Assembly: GCA_009777625.1 (NCBI GenBank)
Contig: WRLL01000006.1
Location: 1 to 49,252, forward strand
Direction of reading: 5' to 3'
Length of the DNA stretch: 49,252 bases
From: Candidatus Saccharimonadota bacterium
Lineage (GTDB): Bacteria > Patescibacteriota > Saccharimonadia > Saccharimonadales > Saccharimonadaceae
Made by a program: the position numbers and the translations under genes. Below, one piece after another: positions 15,795 through 23,649 of this stretch (positions within the stretch are counted from its first letter, which is position 1; each line of letters opens with the position of its first letter). Under the pieces are notes generated by a model, which worked only from the letters and a program-made list of their open reading frames with translations, was not told where the DNA came from and searched no databases.

Positions 15795-17771
15795 ATGAAC
15801 GATGCCAAGGAGGAGGTGCGCAGTCGTCTGGCGATCGAGGACGTCATCGGTGAATATGTCCAGCTGAAGCGAGCCGGGCGTTATTGGCGCGGCCTTAGTC
15901 CTTTTACCAACGAGAAAACGCCGAGCTTTTTCGTGACGCCCGAGCGTGATATTTGGCATGATTTTTCCAGCAATCAGGGCGGCGATATTTTTTCTTTCAT
16001 TGAATTGGTCGAAGGTGTCAGTTTCCGCGAAGCGCTGGAACTTTTGGCGCGAAAAGCTGGTGTTGATTTGTCGCAGTACGATCAAAATGCGCCGCGTGAT
16101 TTGTCGAAACGAAAAGAGCGAATTTTGTCGATGAACGTCGTGGCGACGAATTATTTCCAGCGCGAAATGACGAAAAATCGCGGTGCGTTGGACTATATTT
16201 TTAAGAAAAGGAAGTTGTCGCGCGAGACGGCGCTGGAGTGGGGGATTGGTTTTGCGCCAGAAAATCCTTCATTGAAAAAGATTTTGTTGGACAAGAAGTT
16301 TGATCAGCCAGAAATCCGCGGCGCTGGCCTGGTCGGGCCGAGCGGCGGCGAGATGTTTCGCTCGCGCATGATGATTCCTTTAAGAGACGGACAAGGCCAA
16401 GTTGTGGGATTTACCGGGCGAATCATCGGCGAAGGTATGCCGAAATATTTGAATACGCCAGCGACGCTTTTGTATGACAAAGGCCGACAGGTTTTTGGAC
16501 TGAACTTTGCCAAGCAGGCGATCCGAGCGGCTGATTTTTCCGTTATTGTCGAAGGAAATTTGGACGTAATTTCGTCGCATCAGGCTGGTGTGAAAAACGT
16601 CGTGGCCTGCGCGGGAACGGCGCTGACGACTTGGCATTTGAAAAGTTTGGGCCGGTTGAGTCGCAACGTGCGGTTGTGTTTCGACGGCGACAAAGCTGGT
16701 GTGGCGGCGACCGAGCGGGCGATTGGATTGGCCGAACCGCTGGATTTGAAATTGTCGGTCATCAATTTGCCAGATGAGGTAAAGGATCCGGATGAGTTGA
16801 TCCAGAAAGGTGCGACTGTCATTCCGAGCGAAGTCGAGGAATCTGTGCAGCGTCATCCCAAACTTGGGCGCAGCGTTCGGAACGAACCTTTGGGATCCAG
16901 TGAAAAAGAAGCTGTCAAAGACTGGATTCCGGATCAAGCGGAACGCCCCTCACCTGATTCATCTGGTGAGGGGGTCCGGGATGACGTAGCAGAGAAATCC
17001 CCTTGGCAAATCGCCATCGAAAACACCACACCAGCCGTCGATTGGGTGATCGAAAAATACGCCGCCGAGCAGGATCTATCCACGGCCGACGGCAAAAAAG
17101 AATTGACCACGCGGGCGCTGAAATTGATCAGAAATCTGAGCGACGCCGTGGAAATCGAATTCTATTTGGATAAGCTAGCGCGGCTGACCGGAGTAAGTTT
17201 GGACGCTCTTAAACAAAAAATGTATTCAACCACGACAGAGGCAAAACCGCGCAAAAACCTCAAGCCGATCAAATCGCCGCGCCGTGAATACAGCCGCCAA
17301 ACCGAGCAGTTTTTCCTTAACCAGATTTTTGCTGTGGCGTTGAAGCAGCCGCGTTTGCGCAGTGTGCTGAATAACTTACCGGACGAGTATTTGACGAAAA
17401 ACTTTGCCGAGCTGAAATATTTCTTACTCGACAAAACGACGGAAATCACGCCGGAGATGGCCGACAAAATGGCCGAGCTGGAAATTATCGCCGCGCAAGA
17501 ATTGGCTGGTGATGTCGACGAGCGATTGTTGATGTTGAATTACTTGAACGAATTGGAAAAATCGAAACTGCGTGCCAAATTCGACAGCCTGAACGCCGAA
17601 TTGGCGGCGACGTTGGAAAACGAATCGGACGATCAAAACGTGGCACGCGCGAAATTGTTGAACGGCGCGGTCAACGGGCTGAAGAAGGATTTGACGGCGT
17701 TGGAGAAGACTTCGGCGCGGGATGATTTCGCGGGATTACGACAGATTTGGGGAGGACGAAAAGGCGAATAA
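15795..17771 (+). CDS. dnaG: DNA primase, zinc ligands lost, repeat-derived insertion
   Basis: 658 residues; makes RNA primers for replication. The N-terminal CHC2 domain is recognisable ('GRYWRGLSPFTNEKTPSFFV', 'DIWHDFSSNQGGDIFSFI'), but where the family has CPFH and CFGC this protein has SPFT and DFSS, so all four zinc ligands are gone. The TOPRIM catalytic core is intact: 'VIVEGNLDVISS' and 'CFDGDKAG' (D-x-D). After 'KDPDELIQKG' about 60 residues ('VIPSEVEESVQ', 'GSSEKEAVKDWIPD', 'SPDSSGEGVRDD') are the translation of palindromic repeats (16818-16986), ending before 'PWQIAIENTTPAVDWVIEKY', where the normal primase sequence resumes. The C-terminal helicase-interacting helical domain follows. 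The ORF remains open throughout. Confidence 0.95.
   Translation: MNDAKEEVRSRLAIEDVIGEYVQLKRAGRYWRGLSPFTNEKTPSFFVTPERDIWHDFSSNQGGDIFSFIELVEGVSFREALELLARKAGVDLSQYDQNAPRDLSKRKERILSMNVVATNYFQREMTKNRGALDYIFKKRKLSRETALEWGIGFAPENPSLKKILLDKKFDQPEIRGAGLVGPSGGEMFRSRMMIPLRDGQGQVVGFTGRIIGEGMPKYLNTPATLLYDKGRQVFGLNFAKQAIRAADFSVIVEGNLDVISSHQAGVKNVVACAGTALTTWHLKSLGRLSRNVRLCFDGDKAGVAATERAIGLAEPLDLKLSVINLPDEVKDPDELIQKGATVIPSEVEESVQRHPKLGRSVRNEPLGSSEKEAVKDWIPDQAERPSPDSSGEGVRDDVAEKSPWQIAIENTTPAVDWVIEKYAAEQDLSTADGKKELTTRALKLIRNLSDAVEIEFYLDKLARLTGVSLDALKQKMYSTTTEAKPRKNLKPIKSPRREYSRQTEQFFLNQIFAVALKQPRLRSVLNNLPDEYLTKNFAELKYFLLDKTTEITPEMADKMAELEIIAAQELAGDVDERLLMLNYLNELEKSKLRAKFDSLNAELAATLENESDDQNVARAKLLNGAVNGLKKDLTALEKTSARDDFAGLRQIWGGRKGE
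16818..16986 (+). repeat. Cluster of palindromic repeats inserted in frame in dnaG
   Basis: Three units: GTCATTCCGAGCGAAG.. to GAGGAATC (16818-16843); GTCATCCCAAACTTGGG.. to ..CTTTGGGATCCAGTG (16852-16902); and ACTGGATTCCGGATCAAG..GTCCGGGATGACG (16921-16986), the last with a nested hairpin CCCCTCACC-tgattcatct-GGTGAGGGG. They resemble the widespread 'GTCATTCCGAG..GAATCT' type of small palindromic repeat and add ~56 codons without breaking the frame. Confidence 0.8.
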
Positions 17772-17816
17772 TTTTTATGATTTTTGGTGTAGAATATTAG
17801 AAAAGGAGGGCGGCAC

Positions 17817-18563
17817 GTGGCAAAAACCAGCAATATTATCGAAGTCCGAAATTTTGCGATGAATTTTGGATCGAAACAGGTCATTAAGGATCTTAATTTT
17901 GAGGTGCATCGCGGTGAAACCTTTGGCTTCCTTGGCAGTAACGGCAGCGGCAAAACAACAACCCTACGTGCGCTTCTCGGTATTTACGAACCCACGAAAG
18001 GCGAACTCCTAATCGACGGCGTGCCATACGATGTGGCCGGCAAAACAACCATCGGCTACCTCCCTGAAGAACGCGGCCTCTACAAAAAAGAAAACGTCAT
18101 TGACACGATGGTGTACTTCGGCGAACTGAAAGGCATGACGCGAAATGACGCACGCAACTTTTCCTTAAAATATCTGAAAAAAGTCGGTCTGAGCGAAAAC
18201 GTAAAAACCCGCGTCGACAAACTCTCCGGCGGCATGCAGCAAAAAGTCCAGCTGGGCATCACGATCATGGGCGACCCCGAGCTCCTGATCCTGGATGAGC
18301 CGACCAAAGGTTTCGACCCGGTCAACCGCCGGCTGCTGCTGGACATAATTCTGGATTGCCAAAAGCGCGGCGCGACCATCATGATGGTGTCGCACCAGAT
18401 GGCCGATGTCGAAAAACTGTGTAATCGGATTCTGCTGCTGAAGGACGGCGGCGCGGTCGAATATGGAACGCTAGCATCGGTACGGAAGAAGTATGGTGGG
18501 AAGCATATGGAGGATATCTTTGTGGAGGTGTATGGTGGGGTGAATGGGGAGGATGAAAAATAA
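17817..18563 (+). CDS. ABC transporter ATP-binding protein (NatA/ABC-2 type)
   Basis: 248 residues from a GTG start behind AAAAGGAGG. Walker A 'GSNGSGKTTT', signature 'LSGGMQQKVQLG', Walker B 'LLILDEPTKGFDP' and the switch His in 'MMVSHQM' are all present. The sequence is of the NatA/YhaQ kind that drives ABC-2 export permeases. Its likely partner is the permease at 21486, five genes downstream in the same run of overlapping genes. Its TAA overlaps the ATG of the next gene (TAATG). Substrate not predictable; sodium or peptide export are known roles in the group. Confidence 0.9.
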   Translation: MAKTSNIIEVRNFAMNFGSKQVIKDLNFEVHRGETFGFLGSNGSGKTTTLRALLGIYEPTKGELLIDGVPYDVAGKTTIGYLPEERGLYKKENVIDTMVYFGELKGMTRNDARNFSLKYLKKVGLSENVKTRVDKLSGGMQQKVQLGITIMGDPELLILDEPTKGFDPVNRRLLLDIILDCQKRGATIMMVSHQMADVEKLCNRILLLKDGGAVEYGTLASVRKKYGGKHMEDIFVEVYGGVNGEDEK

Positions 18564-18778
18564 TGCATCAAGATAGTTTCTGGGGTACGCTGATTTTCGC
18601 GATTGTTGTGATCGCGATACTTTCTGTTATAGTCTTTTTAACTTCGCGGAAACCCAACAAGAAGGTAGACCCAAGAACTGCGCAGGAAGATTACGATTAT
18701 TTCCGATACAGTATTAAATGGTTGGATCCTCTGGGCGGAACGATAGTGAGCATGAAAGAAAAGAGGAGAAAAAAATGA
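18563..18778 (+). CDS. Small single-pass membrane protein
   Basis: 71 residues: one transmembrane helix near the N-terminus ('LIFAIVVIAILSVIVFLTS') followed by a basic, polar cytoplasmic tail. No family recognised. Sits between the ABC ATPase (TAATG overlap) and the HD gene (ATGA overlap), so it is part of the same transcription and translation unit and may be an accessory subunit of the transporter. Confidence 0.6.
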   Translation: MHQDSFWGTLIFAIVVIAILSVIVFLTSRKPNKKVDPRTAQEDYDYFRYSIKWLDPLGGTIVSMKEKRRKK

Positions 18779-19488
18779 CAAAGGTCATTAACAAGTTAGT
18801 CCGCGACAAGATCGCCAAATCTGTCCAAGAAATCCTGGGCAACGACCAAAGCGGCCACGGTTTTGACCACGTGTTGCGCGTGCGTGATTTGGCGCTCGAT
18901 TTCGCCGAGGTCGAAGGCGCCGATAAAGAAATCGTCGAACTTGCCGCTCTGCTCCACGACGTTGACGACTACAAATTATTCGGAAAAGAAGCTGCAAAAA
19001 CTTTGCCGAACGCGCGTAGGATTTTAACAGAAAATAATATTGATGAAGAAACTGCGACGAAAGTTTTAGAAATCATTTCAACCATGGGCTACGGCAAATC
19101 CTTAGAGGGAATCCGCCCGACAACGCTGGAAGGCCAAGTCGTCAGCGACGCCGACATGTGTGACAACGGCGCGCGTGGTATTTTGCGTCCGCATGCTTTC
19201 GGTTTGGCGCATAGGCAGGTTTTTTTTGATAGAACCATTCCGCCGCCGAGCGATTCGAACATTTCGCCCGAAAAATACCAGGCCAGCAAGAAAGAACACG
19301 TCGTACAGCATTACTTTAATAAGCTTCTCAGAATTCATCTAATTCTACTGACTGATGCCGGGCGAGCGGAAGGCGCGAAACGTTATCAAACCATGGTGGA
19401 GTTTTTGCGTGCGTTCTTTCGCGAAGAAAAAGCCGACGATTGGGCAAAATATTTGGAGGAGTTTATAAAAGAATTGGAGGAGAAATGA
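18775..19488 (+). CDS. HD-domain phosphohydrolase
   Basis: 237 residues from ATG 18775 (AAGAGGAG upstream; the ORF track's 18718 start is not needed). HD superfamily metal motif: 'GHGFDHVLRVRDLAL' (H...H), 'LAALLHDVDDYK' (HD) and a later Asp in 'VSDADMCDNGARG'. This spacing matches the uncharacterised hydrolases related to YedJ/YpgQ that act on nucleotides or phosphate esters. A T8 run in codons for 'RQVFFDR' (19220-19227) is in frame. Overlaps both neighbours by ATGA. Confidence 0.85.
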   Translation: MTKVINKLVRDKIAKSVQEILGNDQSGHGFDHVLRVRDLALDFAEVEGADKEIVELAALLHDVDDYKLFGKEAAKTLPNARRILTENNIDEETATKVLEIISTMGYGKSLEGIRPTTLEGQVVSDADMCDNGARGILRPHAFGLAHRQVFFDRTIPPPSDSNISPEKYQASKKEHVVQHYFNKLLRIHLILLTDAGRAEGAKRYQTMVEFLRAFFREEKADDWAKYLEEFIKELEEK

Positions 19489-20504
19489 ACGATTTAGACC
19501 ACACAGGCGACTTTCTGTTCTACACCACACCGGATGGCGATTTGAAAATCGAGGCGTATTACAAGGACGAAACGGTTTGGCTGACGCAGAAGGCTATGGC
19601 GGAATTGTTTGGTGTTGGCGTGCCAGCGATTAGCAAACATCTGGAAAATATTTATGAAAGTGGCGAACTTGACAAAACAGCAACTGTTTCCAAAATGGAA
19701 ATAGTTCGAAATGAGGGCGAGCGAAAAGTCAAGCGCCAAGTTGAATTCTACAGCCTCGACGCCATCATCTCCGTCGGCTATCGCGTCAACTCTGCCCGCG
19801 CGACCGATTTCCGCCGCTGGGCGACGACCGTGTTGCGCGATTTCATGATAAAAGGCTTCGCGCTGGACGGCGAACGATTAAAAAACGGCGCACATTTCGG
19901 CAAGGATTATTTCGACGAATTACTGGAACAAATCCGCGATATCCGCGCCAGCGAACGGCGATTTTATCAGAAGATCACGGATATTTACGCGCTGTCGGCG
20001 GATTACGATAGCCATGGCGATATCACGAAAAAATTCTTCGCGACGGTGCAGAATAAACTATTATTTGCCATCACCGGTCAGACGGCGGCCGAACTGAAAG
20101 TCGGGCGCATTAGTGCAAAAAAAGAGAATATGGGTTTGACGACTTGGAAAAAATCGCCGGGCGGGAAAATCATGAAAAGCGATGTGATACCGGCGAAAAA
20201 TGTCTTGACCAAAGACGAAATCGATGGCCTGAACCGAATCGTGTCGATGTATCTGGACTATGCCGAAGATTTGGCCCGGCGCGGCAAAGTGATGTATATG
20301 AAAGATTGGGCCACGCGGCTGAACGAGTTTCTGAAATTCAACGAGCGGGAAATTTTGCAGGATGCCGGCCGAGTCAGTGCGGAAGTCGCCCAAAAATTCG
20401 CCGAGGAAGAATATGAGAAATATCGGCCAATTCAGGACAGGGCGTTTGAGAGTGATTTTGATCGGGAAGTGAAAAGAATTCAAATGGGAAAGGGGAAGAA
20501 ATGA
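19485..20504 (+). CDS. RhuM-family virulence-associated protein
   Basis: 339 residues from ATG 19485, GGAGGAG upstream. The N-terminal RhuM/Bro-like DNA-binding region is clear: 'VWLTQKAMAELFGVGVPAISKHLENIYESGEL', 'EFYSLDAIISVGYRVNS' and 'FRRWATTVLRDFMIKGFALD'. The C-terminal half has the RhuM hallmark 'FFATVQNKLLFAITGQTAAEL' and 'LDYAEDLARRGKVMYMKDW'. RhuM was named from a Salmonella pathogenicity island; its molecular role is unclear, and the family travels with mobile DNA. Its location within a transporter operon suggests a transferred cargo gene. ATGA overlap on both sides. Confidence 0.92.
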   Translation: MNDLDHTGDFLFYTTPDGDLKIEAYYKDETVWLTQKAMAELFGVGVPAISKHLENIYESGELDKTATVSKMEIVRNEGERKVKRQVEFYSLDAIISVGYRVNSARATDFRRWATTVLRDFMIKGFALDGERLKNGAHFGKDYFDELLEQIRDIRASERRFYQKITDIYALSADYDSHGDITKKFFATVQNKLLFAITGQTAAELKVGRISAKKENMGLTTWKKSPGGKIMKSDVIPAKNVLTKDEIDGLNRIVSMYLDYAEDLARRGKVMYMKDWATRLNEFLKFNEREILQDAGRVSAEVAQKFAEEEYEKYRPIQDRAFESDFDREVKRIQMGKGKK

Positions 20505-21043
20505 GCGGCAATTTTCCTAATTTACCGCAGCCATTAGAAATTCATTCCGACAAAGATACGGTTTTCCTGCGACAATTAACACCGGCCGACGCACAAGCTT
20601 TTTTCGACATAATTGATTTTGATAGAGCCCATTTTCAGCATGGCGAGGAAATAACGCCAGAGAAATATAAGACTGTTCAAGATGTCTTAGATAGTTTTGA
20701 AAAAGAAAGACCAAGGCCGTATTATCGTTTTGGAATCTGGGAAGATGGAGTAATGGTTGGTACGCGAAATTTGGAAATTACGGACGACGGCGAATCGGCT
20801 GAAGTCGGCGCTATGGTGGGCAAACAATTTGCAGGCAACCATTATTCATCGCGTTCAGCTTTATTGCTTCAAGATTTTGCTTTTCGTAATTTAAACCTGA
20901 CAAGGATTTTTGCGATGGTAAATCCAAATAATTTGGCTAGTATTAGATCTGTCATGCGAGCTGGTTTCGTGCAAGTTGAAAACGGGGGGGGGCATAATTT
21001 GAAGTTTGAAATAACGCGTGAGCAATGGGAGGGGGCGAAATGA
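20501..21043 (+). CDS. GNAT N-acetyltransferase (RimJ/RimL type) with a G9 tract
   Basis: 180 residues. The acetyl-CoA binding region 'VGAMVGKQFAGNHYSSRSALLLQDFAF' and 'LTRIFAMVNPNNLASIRSVMRAGFVQ' are typical of RimJ/RimL-like acetyltransferases that modify N-termini or small molecules. A run of nine G (20984-20992) encodes 'GGG' 17 residues before the end; the gene is in frame with nine, and gain or loss of one G gives an early stop (GCA TAA or ATA ATT TGA). Part of the ATGA-linked gene string between the ABC ATPase and permease. Confidence 0.9.
   Translation: MSGNFPNLPQPLEIHSDKDTVFLRQLTPADAQAFFDIIDFDRAHFQHGEEITPEKYKTVQDVLDSFEKERPRPYYRFGIWEDGVMVGTRNLEITDDGESAEVGAMVGKQFAGNHYSSRSALLLQDFAFRNLNLTRIFAMVNPNNLASIRSVMRAGFVQVENGGGHNLKFEITREQWEGAK
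20984..20992 (+). repeat. G9 homopolymer in the GNAT gene
   Basis: Nine G near the 3' end of the gene, in frame. One of three G9 runs in the window, all exactly nine long on the coding strand. Confidence 0.85.
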
Positions 21044-21489
21044 CCGAAAAATTAATTAAAAATAATCTGGTCTTGGAGCTTCACGTGCCGTCATTTGCGC
21101 CCGTTCGCGAGTTCTATGGTAAGTTCGGTTTCTGCGAATTAGACTATGATCCGACTTCGGGGGGGGGTAGTGATATGGGATATTTGACGATTTCGCGAAC
21201 TGATAAATTTGGCATGACGATGTTGAATTTTTACGGTGATAAAGATAAAGTAGCGAAGCACGGGCATTTTGGCGATTTTCCACCAGATACGCCGCGCGGC
21301 TATGCAGTGGAAATTACCGTGCCGGTTTTCGCGATTGACGAGCTGTGGCAGAAAATTAAGGACGATAAAGAGGTGAAAATTTCGCAAGATCTAGTTACGA
21401 AACGCTGGGGCAAACGCGATTTTCGCGTAGTTGATCCGTTTGGATTTTACGTGAGGTTTACAGAATTAGTGGATTGGGGGCAAAAATGA
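21040..21489 (+). CDS. Glyoxalase/bleomycin-resistance (VOC) family protein with a G9 tract
   Basis: 149 residues from ATG 21040, which overlaps the GNAT TGA and has GGGAGGGGG upstream. One VOC module: 'LVLELHVPSFAPVREFYGKFGFCEL', 'AVEITVPVFAIDELWQKI' and 'RDFRVVDPFGFYVRFTE'. Members bind metal or small molecules and act as isomerases, dioxygenases or antibiotic-binding proteins. A G9 run (21160-21168) encodes part of 'SGGGS'; a tenth G would produce TAG at once. Its TGA overlaps the permease ATG. Confidence 0.88.
   Translation: MTEKLIKNNLVLELHVPSFAPVREFYGKFGFCELDYDPTSGGGSDMGYLTISRTDKFGMTMLNFYGDKDKVAKHGHFGDFPPDTPRGYAVEITVPVFAIDELWQKIKDDKEVKISQDLVTKRWGKRDFRVVDPFGFYVRFTELVDWGQK
21160..21168 (+). 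repeat. G9 homopolymer in the VOC gene
   Basis: Nine G, in frame, about a quarter into the gene. Plus one G gives GGG TAG; minus one G gives a stop within nine codons. Confidence 0.85.
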
Positions 21490-22715
21490 AACGTAAATTC
21501 TTCGGCCACAACTTCGGCGTGGTCTATCGGTTCGAAGTCGTCCGCATGCTCAAGAAAAAGAGTTTCTGGGCGGCGCTGTTGGCCTTTCCAGTGTTGATTT
21601 CTTTCATTCTCGGCATCGTGATTTGGTCGAATTCGGCGGCCGAACAGGCCAGCGAGGATTTGTCGCAGCAGACTTTTTCCTTGGGTGTAACAGATCAGAG
21701 CGACATGATTTTGCCCGAGCTTTTGAAACAACTTGACGCCAAAACCATCGCCGATCGCTCGACCGGAATCGAAATGGTCAAGGAAGGAAAGATTGACGCC
21801 TTCTTTTACTACCCGCAAGATTTAACGAAAGAAAAAGTTCAAGTCTTCGGCCAAAACGTCGGCATCTTCCAGAATTTCAAATACCAAAGTGTGGCCGACC
21901 AATTGCTGAGAAATTCTGCGCTGATGCAAATCAAACCGAGCCTCATCGCGGTCGTGTCGGGCAATGTGCAGACTGAAACGACGACTTTTCAGGATGGCAA
22001 AAAGTACGATCCGATTATGGAGATGATCGCGCCGGGGATTTTCATCGTGCTGTTTTTCCTGATCATCGCGACGTTTGGCGGGCAGATGATGAATTCGTCG
22101 GTCGAGGAAAAGGAGAATCGCGTCATCGAGATGCTGCTGACGACGATTCGGGCGCGGACGCTGGTCATCGGCAAGATTTTTGCGCAGCTGACGCTGGTTT
22201 TGATTCAGGTTGGCGTGTTATTGGCTTTGGCGATCGCGGCCTATTTCTTGTTACGGGGACATTTGGATTTGCCGAATTTTGACTTGGCGCAGATCCCGTT
22301 TGATTGGGGTCGGATCGCGATTGGTTTCTTGATCTTCTTCTTTTCACTACTGTTATTCACGGGGATTTTGGTCGGAATTGGCGCGGCGGTGCCGACGGCG
22401 CGCGAAGCCAACAATTTCCTGGCAGCGCCGATTTTGCTGATCATCGGGCCGATCTATGCGGTGTCGGTTTTCATCACCAACCCAGAGGCCAGCGTGTCGA
22501 CGTTCCTGACGTTGTTCCCGCTGACGGCGCCGATGCCAATGATGATTCGCAATGCGGCAGGGAATTTGACGGGGTGGGAAGCGGCGGTTGGTTTGGTGAT
22601 TTTGGCGGTTACGGCGGTGATTGTGTTTATTATCGCGGCGCGGTTGTTTCAGACTGGGGCGGTGGAGTATTCGAAACGCATGTCGCTGAAAAATATTTTT
22701 GCAAAGAAAGCATAA
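21486..22715 (+). CDS. ABC-2 type transporter permease (NatB-like)
   Basis: 409 residues from ATG 21486 (ATGA overlap). N-terminal transmembrane helix after 'VVYRFEVVRMLKKKSFW', a large external loop (~55-165), then five hydrophobic segments including 'IFIVLFFLIIATFGGQMM' and the ABC-2 signature region 'SSVEEKENRVIEMLLTTIRARTLVIGKI'. Fits NatB/YhaP permeases with the ATPase at 17817 as partner. The separation of ATPase and permease by five unrelated genes in one overlapping string is unusual. Confidence 0.9.
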   Translation: MKRKFFGHNFGVVYRFEVVRMLKKKSFWAALLAFPVLISFILGIVIWSNSAAEQASEDLSQQTFSLGVTDQSDMILPELLKQLDAKTIADRSTGIEMVKEGKIDAFFYYPQDLTKEKVQVFGQNVGIFQNFKYQSVADQLLRNSALMQIKPSLIAVVSGNVQTETTTFQDGKKYDPIMEMIAPGIFIVLFFLIIATFGGQMMNSSVEEKENRVIEMLLTTIRARTLVIGKIFAQLTLVLIQVGVLLALAIAAYFLLRGHLDLPNFDLAQIPFDWGRIAIGFLIFFFSLLLFTGILVGIGAAVPTAREANNFLAAPILLIIGPIYAVSVFITNPEASVSTFLTLFPLTAPMPMMIRNAAGNLTGWEAAVGLVILAVTAVIVFIIAARLFQTGAVEYSKRMSLKNIFAKKA

Positions 22716-22718
22716 ATT

Positions 22719-22747
22719 TTGTATTCACCCTAAGTTTGTGTTATAAT
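22719..22747 (+). promoter_or_regulatory. Promoter of the SPFH gene
   Basis: TTGTAT, 17 bases, TATAAT with extended TGT. A short leader with AAGGAGGT precedes ATG 22774. Confidence 0.7.
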
Positions 22748-22773
22748 AACCTCAGTAGTAACAAGGAGGTAAA

Positions 22774-23544
22774 ATGCGAGTTGCACAAATTGTTGGCGAA
22801 AAAAGCCGCACTAAAATGATCGTAATAGGTGTGATAGCTCTATTGGTGCTGATCACATTCTTTTCATCGATCAGAACGATTGGAACTGGTCAGATTGGTG
22901 TCGTGACAGTTTACGGCAAAGTCACCGGCCGCGAACTGAGTGAAGGCATTCATTTCGTGCTGCCGTGGGGGATTAACAGCGTAGCGATTTACGACGTTAA
23001 GGTCCAGAAAGAGACTGTCGACTCAACGGCGGCCAGTGCTGACCTGCAGGACGTCACCAGCCAAATCGTGCTGAATTACCGCCTGAACGGGAATGAGGTT
23101 TCGCGTATCCACCAAACCATAGGCCCAGACTATGTGTCAAGGATCATCACACCGGCCATCAACGAAGTTTTCAAAGCCGCCAGCGCGCAGTACACCGCCA
23201 GCGAACTGATCACCGATCGCAACCGCCTAAAGGCCGAAGCGCAAAAATCGCTAGCTGAACGTTTGAAGGATTACGGCATTGAGGTCGACCAGCTGAGTAT
23301 CACGAACTTCTCGTTTTCGGACAGTTTTTCCAAGGCTATCGAGGACAAGCAGGTTGCCCAGCAAAACGCTGAACGCGCCAAGTTCAACCTGGAAGCAGCT
23401 CGAACCGACGCCGAGGCCCAGAAAGTTCAAGCCGAAACTTTGACACCGCAGTATCTGCAAAAAATGGCCATCGAAAAATGGGACGGCCGGCTGCCGACTT
23501 ATATGGGTAGTGGCACGGTGTTCAATATCCCGCTGGGGCAATAG
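22774..23544 (+). CDS. SPFH/prohibitin-family membrane protein
   Basis: 256 residues. One N-terminal membrane anchor ('MIVIGVIALLVLITFFSSI'), then the SPFH (stomatin/prohibitin) domain: 'GTGQIGVVTVYGKVTGRELSEGIHFVLPWGINSV', 'YDVKVQKETVDSTAASADLQDV' and a coiled-coil flank 'DKQVAQQNAERAKFNLEAARTDAEAQ'. Prohibitin-like proteins form membrane scaffolds and often modulate proteases such as FtsH. The start is fixed by AAGGAGGT and the strong promoter upstream. Monocistronic as far as visible. Confidence 0.9.
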   Translation: MRVAQIVGEKSRTKMIVIGVIALLVLITFFSSIRTIGTGQIGVVTVYGKVTGRELSEGIHFVLPWGINSVAIYDVKVQKETVDSTAASADLQDVTSQIVLNYRLNGNEVSRIHQTIGPDYVSRIITPAINEVFKAASAQYTASELITDRNRLKAEAQKSLAERLKDYGIEVDQLSITNFSFSDSFSKAIEDKQVAQQNAERAKFNLEAARTDAEAQKVQAETLTPQYLQKMAIEKWDGRLPTYMGSGTVFNIPLGQ

Positions 23545-23569
23545 TAATATTCATTTAACCAGAAGCGGC

Positions 23570-23597
23570 TTGACTTAAATATTTGCTTTGATAAGAT
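23570..23597 (+). promoter_or_regulatory. Promoter of the secreted Ig-like protein gene
   Basis: TTGACT, 16 bases, extended -10 TGATAAGAT. The ~45-base leader holds a small GGCC-gtga-GGCC hairpin and AAGGAAGGG before ATG 23650. Confidence 0.65.
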
Positions 23598-23649
23598 AGA
23601 TACAATCAAGTAACTTTAGGGCCGTGAGGCCAAGGAAGGGTTTTTTCGG

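Noticed and set aside
19220-19227. T8 run in the HD gene as a phase-variation tract
   Set aside because: Eight T in an AT-tolerant phenylalanine stretch is not unusual; the gene is in frame and no alternative start or switch is suggested.
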